Positions 20,111 through 25,989 of a stretch of DNA of 25,989 nt are shown here, piece by piece. Below the pieces are notes generated by a model that searched no databases, was not told where the DNA came from, and saw nothing but the letters and a program-made list of their open reading frames with translations. This DNA comes from a virus, in IMG/VR virus record IMGVR_UViG_3300020438_000238, positions 1 through 25,989 of that record. One strand, written 5' to 3'. The number at the start of each line of letters is the position of its first letter. Position 1 is the first letter of the stretch. The translations under genes were made by a program, and so were the position numbers.

Positions 20111-21337
20111 TTATGTCCTTGTTGGTTTATTCCATCCTTTTAATATACTTGGGTTAAAGTTGTTGTATGAAAATTCTAATCTGTCAACAATCTTTACCGC
20201 ATCACCACCGAGTTTATCAATAGCAACAAACCCTTCTTGGCCTGTTGTTTTAAATCCATTGTTTGTTAATACAAAGGTATCTAACTTAATAAACTTATTT
20301 AATATATTTATAATTTTTAATTTTGCAAGCACGATTAATTTCTGTAAATCAAATATTCTTTTTAAATTTATTTTATTTTTTTCTGAAAAGAATTTAAGTA
20401 TTTCGTTTAATTTACCTTTTTGTACTTGCTTACCTTTTTCTGTTTTTCTACTATCAATCTCTTTTTGATATTTGTTCTTAATGTATCGTATAAGGGCGTT
20501 GACGTGTTTTTGAGTGTTGGTGATGACCATTCCACGTCTGACAAAACTGTTATTAAATGTTTCAATGGTTTGTGCAAGACTTTGATTTTTTTCAAGGTCT
20601 CTAAGAACATTTCCCGAAATTTGATTGAATAATTTTCCTGCTTCTGAAAGATAGTCATTTACTATTTCTGTCTCCTTTTTAGACATAGTATAACTAGTTA
20701 AGTCTCTTAACATCGCATCTTGAGACCAAACATTAGCAGTTTTATTCAATTTAGATACATCAACTCCGTAAGAAGCTTTCATAGTTTCAAAAGATTTTCC
20801 AGTATATGTAGTATGCCAGACTATGCCTATTTTTGATTTGAGTAATTCTTTTGCTTTAGGTGAATCAGTTGGTACAGCATAAACTATTGTATTTGGATGA
20901 AAAGTAATATAACTTGTTCCTTTAATCTTTTCTTTTTTCAATTCGCCTGGTCCATATAAAAAATCTCCTTGTATAACTCCTTTGATTCCTAGTGATGGTA
21001 AATATTTGAGTGCTAGTTTTAATTTATCAGAAAGATCTCCAGATGTATCTGCTTCAACATCTGCATCTGTTTTGTATACTTTAGGTGACTTATTAAAGAT
21101 ACCTTTTTTAGCTACAAAAAACTTTCCGTCTCTGGGATCTGTTCCCGCAAAGATAGCAGGTGCACCGTCCCATTTAACACTAGAGGAGCCTTCTTTAACT
21201 CCACCTAACATATCTCTTAATGATCTTAGTGCAAGAATTGCTTGTCGCGTTCCGTCAACTCCACCATATAGAACTTTGTCTTCTATATGAGTCATATGGG
21301 TATTCTGTTGTTCTGTAATAAATTCTAAGAATCTCAT
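20111..21337 (-). CDS. Covalent nucleotidyltransferase (ligase/capping-like), DUF6267-like, with leader
   Basis: 408 residues. MRFLEFITEQQ starts with F-x-x-F-I-T-E. Motifs in order: SSSVKWDGAPAIFAG (Lys55 in KWDG is motif I, the adenylate/guanylate-accepting Lys), GVIQGDFLYGPGEL (120-133, motif III-like), SYITFHPNTIVYAVP and GIVWHTTYTGKS (motif IIIa-like), EGFV (368-371, motif IV) and AVKIVDRLEFS (380-390, motif V). So a full set of nucleotidyltransferase motifs is visible. I remember the family as DUF6267 of T4-like phages. Enzymes with this core join nucleic acid ends or cap RNA, but a plain nucleotide-transfer role is also possible. TAATG overlap with its neighbour. Confidence 0.7.
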   Translation of the reverse strand: MRFLEFITEQQNTHMTHIEDKVLYGGVDGTRQAILALRSLRDMLGGVKEGSSSVKWDGAPAIFAGTDPRDGKFFVAKKGIFNKSPKVYKTDADVEADTSGDLSDKLKLALKYLPSLGIKGVIQGDFLYGPGELKKEKIKGTSYITFHPNTIVYAVPTDSPKAKELLKSKIGIVWHTTYTGKSFETMKASYGVDVSKLNKTANVWSQDAMLRDLTSYTMSKKETEIVNDYLSEAGKLFNQISGNVLRDLEKNQSLAQTIETFNNSFVRRGMVITNTQKHVNALIRYIKNKYQKEIDSRKTEKGKQVQKGKLNEILKFFSEKNKINLKRIFDLQKLIVLAKLKIINILNKFIKLDTFVLTNNGFKTTGQEGFVAIDKLGGDAVKIVDRLEFSYNNFNPSILKGWNKPTRT

Positions 21338-22278
21338 TATATTTCTTTCGCCGTGCTAGGCATTTGAGCTAAAGCAAAAACTCCAATTCTAGAGTTCTTA
21401 ACGCCTAGACTATCCATGTCTGATGTAAATCTTGCATAATATATACATGTATAACCTTCTTTAGGAACTGAACCATTAGTATCTGAGTGAGCAGATTGTA
21501 TAGTGTAGTATTTACCAGATTTAACTAACTTCATTGTTCCTTGATGAAATTCATCGATATTATTTCTGCCTTTAGTTTTTCCGTAATCTACACCCCACAC
21601 TGATAATCTTGCTACATTGCTGTCTTTAACTTTTCTAAATACAGATTGTTTTCTTTGAAATCCATTTGGAAACATTTCTTTAACATCTTTTACAAAACTC
21701 TCAACATCACTATTTCCTTTAAATACTTTATTAGATAAGCCACCGTATTGTTGAAAATCTTTTGCTGTTTTTCCAGCTTTATGAGATATCCATGCAACTT
21801 CTTTTCCCATGTCATCTAGTAAATGAAAATCTGATTTAGGCATGCCTGGAGTACTTTCGACACCGGCTACTAGCATCTTTCTTCTACCTACTATCATATC
21901 TAAAGCACCAGTCTTTTCTTTAGCTATAGTTTTTTCTAGTTCTTCTCTGAACGCTTTGAGAAATGCGTCTTCAGCTCTAGTACCAAATCCAATACCTTTA
22001 CCTCCAAACTCAGGTCCTTTAAAAAAGTCATTAGGATATTTGACTTTACCCTTTTTCATAGTATCAAAATCTTTTTTATAACCGGATTTAGTAAAATCTT
22101 TTTTATCAGGTGGTGGAGGTTTTAGAAATACTTCTCCTTTTTTTGTTAAGAACCCTTCTTTATCTTTTATTTTTTTAAGGAAAACGTCGATTCGAGTACC
22201 ACCTCTTTTAGTAAGGTCGTTATGTTTTAGTATAGAATAAATATTTTTTTCAGAAAGAAAGTCTAAAAACTTTTTCAT
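21337..22278 (-). CDS. PD-(D/E)xK-like nuclease candidate with leader
   Basis: 313 residues from ATG 22278, one base after the upstream stop; a TTG nine codons earlier is rejected. MKKFLDFLSEKNIYS starts with F-x-x-F-L-S-E. GTRAEDAFLKAFREEL (residues 99-114) fits the first helix of restriction-like folds with Glu104. MPKSDFHLLDDMGKEVAWIS (146-165) plus HK, giving Asp150 and Lys167, fits the PD ... x-x-K strand pair with the middle acid replaced by Ser. DFQQYGGLS follows as the usual Gln helix. The C-terminal 100 residues form a beta-rich domain. This is a motif-level call; if right it may cut host or competitor DNA. Confidence 0.5.
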   Translation of the reverse strand: MKKFLDFLSEKNIYSILKHNDLTKRGGTRIDVFLKKIKDKEGFLTKKGEVFLKPPPPDKKDFTKSGYKKDFDTMKKGKVKYPNDFFKGPEFGGKGIGFGTRAEDAFLKAFREELEKTIAKEKTGALDMIVGRRKMLVAGVESTPGMPKSDFHLLDDMGKEVAWISHKAGKTAKDFQQYGGLSNKVFKGNSDVESFVKDVKEMFPNGFQRKQSVFRKVKDSNVARLSVWGVDYGKTKGRNNIDEFHQGTMKLVKSGKYYTIQSAHSDTNGSVPKEGYTCIYYARFTSDMDSLGVKNSRIGVFALAQMPSTAKEI

Positions 22279-22279
22279 A

Positions 22280-23518
22280 TTATCCACCAAACTCGTGTCC
22301 TGCAACTCTTCTTAATTGTTTGTTAAACTCGGCTTGACCCGGCTTTTCTTTATATAACTTTATAGAAATTTCAGGTCTATCTTTACCTTTAATTCTCCAG
22401 TTCATACCTTTTTCTTTATGTTCTGGTTTTGTAGTTTTTACTAGCCTTCTTTTATATTGAGCTTCAAATGATTCAGGTTTTCCGCCAGTTCCTTCTTTAT
22501 AAGCTTTGTAACCAATCTTAGCTAATTTTTTATTTCTTTCGTCCGGAGTTAATTTTCTTGGAGGTGTTGCAATAGGTAAATTTGCAAACCTATGATGTTT
22601 TTCAGCATCAGCAGGTCTAGGTTTTGCATCTAGTTTATCTTTATGTGGTCTGTGATCAAATTTTTCATTAGCTTGCTCTTTTTCATATCCTGTAGTTCCA
22701 GATTTACTAACTACCGATTTAAACCCTCTAACTCTTTTATTTCTAGTTTTCATATTATCATCATACTGTTTATCTTGGTATGTTTTACTAGTGCCAGGAT
22801 ATGATTTAGCGGCTCTTTGCGCTGCACTATATTGAGATTTAGCAGAAGCTTTCTTATATGCATTTCTTTTGGCTGGAGTATCTAAAACTTCTTTAACTGA
22901 CATATCACTATTGCTTTGGCCTGGTGTAATACTTTTCATTATTTTAATTGATTTTGGAGAGCCGTAATCAATTTTGTAATTTTCTTTTTTAGATTTCTTA
23001 GACGATCTAGCTTTTGCTGCTAAATCTTTATCAGCTTTTCCCCAAGTACCAGAACCTTTACTTATAAAACTATTAACTCTAGCATGAGCCCATTGTTGTT
23101 GACCAGCTCCCGGTCTATGACCAGTTTTCCACGCCGCCATTCCTCTGTTATATACTTGTCTTAATATACCAGTTGAGATTCCACTTTTTTCTGATTTAGC
23201 TTTTAATGATGAACTCGGGTCTTCATATAATACAGATTCATTTTTATCTTTGTATAGAGAGGGGTACATTTTCATAACTTTCTTAGTATGTTTACTAAGC
23301 TTAGTTTTACCTTTATCATCACCAGGAGCCTTTTTGTATGCTGCTGGATTATCATCTGACATTTTAGTTTGCTTCACAAATTGTTTAGCTCTATCATCTT
23401 TTTTATCTTTAGCTACACCTTTGTAATACCCTTTTGGTTGAGATCCCGGCAAACTCTTTACATCAGAATCTTGTGGTTTTATAGTCTTTTCTTCTATAAA
23501 TTTTTTAAATGAAAACAT
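22280..23518 (-). CDS. First late gene: basic protein with leader and conserved QQW-A-ARVNSFI domain
   Basis: 412 residues. MFSFKKFIEEKTIKPQ starts with F-x-x-F-I-E-E. A conserved domain begins near residue 105: ALKAKSEKSG-type (here SLKAKSEKSGIS), TGILRQVYNRGMAAWKTGHR, PGAGQQQWAHARVNSFISKG and TWGKADKDLAAKA. I have seen this in phages and giant viruses as a domain of unknown function. The rest is basic, repetitive and Lys-rich (KSGTTGYEKEQANEKFDHRP; PHKDKLDAKPRPADAEKHHR). No enzyme motif I can name. It is the first gene after the late promoter at 23550, with AGGGTG as ribosome site. Confidence 0.65.
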   Translation of the reverse strand: MFSFKKFIEEKTIKPQDSDVKSLPGSQPKGYYKGVAKDKKDDRAKQFVKQTKMSDDNPAAYKKAPGDDKGKTKLSKHTKKVMKMYPSLYKDKNESVLYEDPSSSLKAKSEKSGISTGILRQVYNRGMAAWKTGHRPGAGQQQWAHARVNSFISKGSGTWGKADKDLAAKARSSKKSKKENYKIDYGSPKSIKIMKSITPGQSNSDMSVKEVLDTPAKRNAYKKASAKSQYSAAQRAAKSYPGTSKTYQDKQYDDNMKTRNKRVRGFKSVVSKSGTTGYEKEQANEKFDHRPHKDKLDAKPRPADAEKHHRFANLPIATPPRKLTPDERNKKLAKIGYKAYKEGTGGKPESFEAQYKRRLVKTTKPEHKEKGMNWRIKGKDRPEISIKLYKEKPGQAEFNKQLRRVAGHEFGG

Positions 23519-23549
23519 TTTTACACCCTAATTCTCTATTCATATACTC

Positions 23550-23557
23550 TATTTATA
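23550..23557 (-). promoter_or_regulatory. T4-type late promoter TATAAATA
   Basis: TATAAATA on the minus strand, the T4 late-promoter consensus, with no -35, ahead of the run of late-type genes. Predicted start near 23543 gives a leader of about 25 bases before ATG 23518. It directly abuts the U-tract of the preceding terminator. Confidence 0.72.
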
Positions 23558-23585
23558 AAAAAACAAAAGGGAACCGAAGTCCCCT
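23557..23585 (-). terminator. Rho-independent terminator with UUCG loop
   Basis: Minus strand: AGGGGAC stem, TTCG loop, GTTCCCT stem (one G-T wobble), then TTTGTTTTTTT. Positions 23585-23579, 23578-23575 and 23574-23568, U-tract to 23557. It ends the transcript of the DUF932 block just after the small basic gene. Confidence 0.9.
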
Positions 23586-23590
23586 GTTTA

Positions 23591-23920
23591 TTAATATTTG
23601 TAAGTATTTCGCCGATATAGGAAAACATCACAGTATTGAGCATCATCAACTGACACACAAACCGCTCCTCCTTTTCTCCATAACTTTCTATACAGATCTG
23701 CAATAGGATCTTTTCTCTTTCTACCTAATCTACCTTGTAGCTTAACATAAAATTGTAACGGTCCTTTTTTATTATAGTTATCCCTAGCATTCTGCCTTCG
23801 AAGATCTCTATTTAAATTTTTAACCATATTTCGTATAGCTTTTAAATGCTCAAGGTCTTCCCTACTATCCATAAAGATAGTAGAGATATAAGCACTAGTT
23901 CTATTTGGTTTTAATAACAT
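23591..23920 (-). CDS. Hypothetical basic protein, 109 residues
   Basis: MLLKPNRTSAYISTIFMDSR then EDLEHLKAIRNMVKNLNRDL, RRQNARDNYNKKGPLQFYVK, LQGRLGRKRKDPIADLYRKL and a Cys-containing end SVDDAQYCDVFLYRRNTYKY. Basic, possibly nucleic-acid binding (GRLGRKRK). No recognised family. Its stop lies immediately before the terminator, and its start shares one base with the DUF932 gene's stop (TAATG). Confidence 0.65.
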   Translation of the reverse strand: MLLKPNRTSAYISTIFMDSREDLEHLKAIRNMVKNLNRDLRRQNARDNYNKKGPLQFYVKLQGRLGRKRKDPIADLYRKLWRKGGAVCVSVDDAQYCDVFLYRRNTYKY

Positions 23921-24900
23921 TAAGCAGCCTCCGCAAATTGTAAAGCCTTTTCAAGAGCATTTCTCTTACGAACTTGATTTCCACCAAACCATGAAGAGTA
24001 TAAACGATTGTCTGCATTCCTACCTTGTACGTGGTCAGTAATATATGTTACTGAATTGTATGCTTGCCACCAACTTCCTTTAGCGAAACTTGCACCAGGT
24101 TGTAATTCTACAGCATCATATGCTTCTTTAGCATTTTTAGATAACTGAAGAACTTTATCAGTAATTCTTCCTTCATCTACTTTTTTATTAGATGTTCTAG
24201 GAAAAACATTATTGTAGTAATCAATTAATGAATCAACTGTGTATCTTTTAGAACCTAGATATTCAGCTGCTTCTTTGTACTTAGCAAGTTTAGCAGAAGC
24301 GATACCTAAAGTTTCTTTAACAGAGTCAGCATCGAATTTAACTCTATGAGATAATTTTACACCTGATTTACTATCTAGAGCTACAGATAAAGTATTATTA
24401 CAAACTACTCTAATAGGAGTAAATTTAATATCAATTGATTTTCCATACTGATGAGGATTTGAAAAAAGCAAATATGAATCTACTTTGTCTCCACCAAATA
24501 ATTCAAAAGATTCTTTAACCTTAGCTAAAGCAAAAATATTTCTACCTTCTCTGATAGATCCAGCAGTATTCATTTCCATATCACCTGCATATACATATTC
24601 TGAGAAAAAGTTAAAAGCATCTTCATTTTGTACAGGCTCCCAATCAGATCCAATAACATCTAATAATTTTCCATCAGATTCTCTGACTAAAGCTTTCTTT
24701 GCTCGTGCTATAACATCTTGTCCAGTGTAACCTTTATAGAAAAGAGGTTTAGTTTCAACTTTCCAATTTAATCCAGCTTTATCCATCATTTGTAACGGTG
24801 ATAGATCGTTTGATACTGGAACTCCTAAACCGTGCCAAGGAACATCCCCAGCATAAGCCATTTGAGCTTGTCCATTAATAATTTCTAATTCATGTGCCAT
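23920..24900 (-). CDS. DUF932 (phage/plasmid-like) protein
   Basis: 326 residues. MAHELEIINGQAQMAYAGDV then PWHGLGVPVSNDLSPLQMMD and AGLNWKVETKPLFY are the N-terminal signature of the DUF932 family (TIGR03299), a widespread phage and plasmid protein. WEPVQNEDAFNFF, GRNIFALAKVKESF and KFTPIRVVCNNTLSVAL are its other conserved blocks; YITDHVQGRNADNRLYSSWF is the C-terminal part. Length is normal. The function is not established. GGGAG precedes the ATG. Confidence 0.92.
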   Translation of the reverse strand: MAHELEIINGQAQMAYAGDVPWHGLGVPVSNDLSPLQMMDKAGLNWKVETKPLFYKGYTGQDVIARAKKALVRESDGKLLDVIGSDWEPVQNEDAFNFFSEYVYAGDMEMNTAGSIREGRNIFALAKVKESFELFGGDKVDSYLLFSNPHQYGKSIDIKFTPIRVVCNNTLSVALDSKSGVKLSHRVKFDADSVKETLGIASAKLAKYKEAAEYLGSKRYTVDSLIDYYNNVFPRTSNKKVDEGRITDKVLQLSKNAKEAYDAVELQPGASFAKGSWWQAYNSVTYITDHVQGRNADNRLYSSWFGGNQVRKRNALEKALQFAEAA

Positions 24901-24918
24901 AATATATTTCTCCCGTTA

Positions 24919-25101
24919 TTAATATGAATTTAGTTGTTGTGTAATATATTCTTTGGCAATTGCTTTACCAAACTCTCCGTGTTCTGCGTATACATCCTTG
25001 AGAACTGTTTTAATGTTATGATCACTCATAGTTAAATCAGTATCATCATGACTGTTAACGAATTCTTGAACTTCTTCTACAAATTTTTTAATTCCTGGCA
25101 T
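24919..25101 (-). CDS. Hypothetical protein, 60 residues, first gene after promoter P2
   Basis: MPGIKKFVEEVQEFVNSHDD then TDLTMSDHNIKTVLKDVYAE and HGEFGKAIAKEYITQQLNSY. Acidic, helical, without cysteine. GGAG eight bases before ATG 25101, about 30 bases after the P2 start. Not recognised. Unlike copy A, its downstream partner at 7203-7481 is a different protein, though promoters are alike. Confidence 0.6.
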   Translation of the reverse strand: MPGIKKFVEEVQEFVNSHDDTDLTMSDHNIKTVLKDVYAEHGEFGKAIAKEYITQQLNSY

Positions 25102-25225
25102 ATTTTCTACTCCGTTTTAATGTTACCTTATATATTAATTATATCACATAAAAATAACAATGTATATAGTTAATTTCATTTTAAAAGAAAAAAAGTGAAA
25201 AAAGTCAAATACTGTAACAAATTTG
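25102..25225 (-). repeat. Duplicated intergenic unit, copy B
   Basis: Matches 7482-7602 as described for copy A, with the same order of ribosome site, -10, -35, A-rich run and palindrome. It differs in having an extra run of A after the TTTCATTTT block and a longer palindrome. It separates the LigA-like gene from the DUF932 transcript. Confidence 0.8.
25138..25166 (-). promoter_or_regulatory. Promoter P2 (extended -10)
   Basis: Minus strand: -35 TATACA at 25166-25161, a 17-base spacer ending in TGA, -10 TATAAT at 25143-25138. The upstream part AATTAACTATATACATTG closely matches P3. Predicted start near 25131, leader of about 30 bases. Confidence 0.75.
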
Positions 25226-25232
25226 TTACAGT
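25211..25232. promoter_or_regulatory. 22-base perfect palindrome, copy B
   Basis: The core TGTAACAAATTTGTTACA is extended by AC on one side and GT on the other, giving 22 self-complementary bases. The stop TAA of the LigA-like gene (25226-25228) lies inside it. The same core occurs at 7583-7600. It could be an operator, a terminator stem or a processing site. Confidence 0.75.
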
Positions 25233-25528
25233 TTAAGATCCTTAACTAACCGCTCTGCTGCACCTTGTGCCATTGATGGGTACTTTCCTAGAAATGTACC
25301 AGCCCTTAAGTCATCTTTGGTAATATATTCTTTATGCATGTGTTCTATATCGTCCCAACATTCTAGCATAATTTTTGCCATAGAATCAAAAGAGTGATCT
25401 GCTAGTATAGGTTTATCTAATACATAATAAGCATATGAAGCCATAAGATAAAGAGGTACTGTACGATTCAAACTATAATCTGTAAATTTTCCTACTTCTG
25501 ACGTAAGGTTTGTATTTATACTTCCCAT
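25226..25528 (-). CDS. DNA ligase LigA-related fragment (domain Ia-like)
   Basis: 100 residues. VPLYLMASYAYYVLDKPILA, then DHSFDSMAKIMLECWDDIEH and MHKEYITKDDLRAGTFLGKY resemble the N-terminal Ia domain of NAD-dependent DNA ligase, whose motif is YY-x-x-D-x-P-x-x-D-x-x-(F/Y)D-x-L. I recall stand-alone proteins annotated as LigA-related in marine phages. The ligase catalytic domain itself is absent, so this is not a ligase; it may bind NMN or NAD. AGGA five bases before ATG 25528. Thirteen bases overlap with the upstream gene. Confidence 0.65.
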   Translation of the reverse strand: MGSINTNLTSEVGKFTDYSLNRTVPLYLMASYAYYVLDKPILADHSFDSMAKIMLECWDDIEHMHKEYITKDDLRAGTFLGKYPSMAQGAAERLVKDLKL

Positions 25529-25749
25529 TGTGTTCCTTTCATATCCGCATACTCTCTTCTATAAAGTCTTTTTACTCCAGGAAATTCTTTTCCTGCAAAT
25601 ATTATAATATCGTTTTTCCAATCTATTTCTACATTGGCTCGATAGTCATTCACAGGATGTATAAAGTCCGGCTCACCCCAGATCTTTACAGCGGAGTTAT
25701 ATTCTTCTCCTCTGAATCCTATAAATTGTACTATCTTACCATCTTTCAT
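25516..25749 (-). CDS. Hypothetical protein, 77 residues
   Basis: MKDGKIVQFIGFRGEEYNSA then VKIWGEPDFIHPVNDYRANV, EIDWKNDIIIFAGKEFPGVK and RLYRREYADMKGTQWEV. Compact mixed alpha/beta composition with no cysteine or membrane segment. Not recognised. Its start shares one base with the stop of the gene before (TAATG) and it overlaps the LigA-like gene by 13 bases. Confidence 0.6.
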   Translation of the reverse strand: MKDGKIVQFIGFRGEEYNSAVKIWGEPDFIHPVNDYRANVEIDWKNDIIIFAGKEFPGVKRLYRREYADMKGTQWEV

Positions 25750-25989
25750 TAATCTATCTCTACGTCCTTAACTGGAACTGCAAAGAAGTAAGATGGATTT
25801 TCTATATCCTGTACTTTATATAAAGTATTTCCATAGATATCTTCATTCTTATATTTCCCTAGGACAACGCCCCTGCGTTCTTTAATTTTATATCCTGCAA
25901 TAGGTATATCTGATAAATTATAAAAACCTCCTAGACGACCAAATTCGTCTATAGGAAATTTTTTCTTATATGTGCACTGATACTGTTGC
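25749..25989 (-). CDS. Hypothetical protein, partial (5' end off the right edge)
   Basis: 79 codons before the stop TAA at 25749-25751, open to the right edge with no Met, so the start is outside. The visible part reads QQYQCTYKKKFPIDEFGRLG, then IKERRGVVLGKYKNEDIYGN and IENPSYFFAVPVKDVEID. Mixed charged, no motif I can name. It continues the operon, with the stop linked to the next start by TAATG. Confidence 0.6.
   Translation of the reverse strand, partial: QQYQCTYKKKFPIDEFGRLGGFYNLSDIPIAGYKIKERRGVVLGKYKNEDIYGNTLYKVQDIENPSYFFAVPVKDVEID

Noticed and set aside
20305-20312. TATAAATA on the minus strand inside the ligase-like gene
   Set aside because: It lies deep in coding sequence of an AT-rich genome, about 200 bases from the next start, with no supporting gap. 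Chance is the simpler view.
25513-25520. TATAAATA on the minus strand at the start of the LigA-like gene
   Set aside because: It falls after the gene's own ATG (codons S-I-N), so it cannot serve that gene, and P2 already serves the next one.
1-25989. tRNA genes, CRISPR array, IS element, integrase or attachment site
   Set aside because: The gaps are too short or AT-rich for tRNA, no spaced direct repeats were seen, and no transposase or integrase motifs appear on either strand.

Overview
This window reads as part of the genome of a lytic, T4-like marine myovirus. It is AT-rich (about one third G+C by eye). Every gene I can support lies on the minus strand, packed head to tail with ATGA, TAATG or short overlaps. 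Nothing in it looks cellular: there is no rRNA, tRNA, insertion sequence, integrase or CRISPR array. The family mix points to the T4-like phages of marine bacteria (cyanophage/pelagiphage type): a small GIY-YIG-like endonuclease, an MGME1/RecB-like exonuclease, class II ribonucleotide reductase, glutaredoxin, a LigA-like fragment, a DUF932 protein, and many families I associate with such phages. The host is not identifiable from the sequence. No gene-free stretch exceeds about 125 bases.

Layout in the direction of transcription (right to left). (1) 25989-25226: end of a block with a partial gene, a small protein and a LigA-like fragment. (2) 25225-23591: a palindrome plus an extended -10 promoter, then a small protein, a DUF932 protein and a small basic protein, closed by a UUCG-loop terminator. 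(3) 23557-12075: a late block that starts at a TATAAATA element fused to the terminator's U-tract. Its first six large or basic proteins almost all begin with a short hydrophobic/acidic leader (F-x-x-F-I/L-x-E type) like the T4 capsid-targeting sequence. They include a nuclease-like, a covalent nucleotidyltransferase (ligase-like), an NMNAT-like and a highly basic protein. After them come three small membrane proteins, several conserved phage proteins of unknown role, two tandem paralogues, an inner/outer spanin pair and a class 3 lipase. (4) 12067-8751: a promoter, then adenosylcobalamin-dependent ribonucleotide reductase, a 47-residue zinc ribbon protein, a GIY-YIG-like endonuclease and a conserved protein. 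(5) 8743-7603: a promoter with a probably leaderless first gene, a small conserved protein and an exonuclease. (6) 7600-1: a second copy of the palindrome/promoter unit, then a HAD hydrolase, a glycine-zipper envelope protein, glutaredoxin, an EF-hand membrane protein and a sugar-modification cassette. The cassette holds a GT-A glycosyltransferase, KdsC-like phosphatase, PfkB-like kinase, nucleotidyltransferase, split two-domain transketolase, WavE-like protein and a sulfotransferase cut by the window edge.

Two points are most worth following. First, the run of neighbouring late genes with capsid-targeting-like leaders suggests a set of enzymes packaged in the head and injected with the DNA. 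Second, the sugar cassette with a transketolase lacking its third domain suggests an unusual activated sugar for a surface glycan or modified nucleotide. A duplicated terminator/operator-promoter unit and a shared -35 element (TWTACATT) give a view of this phage's own early/middle promoters.
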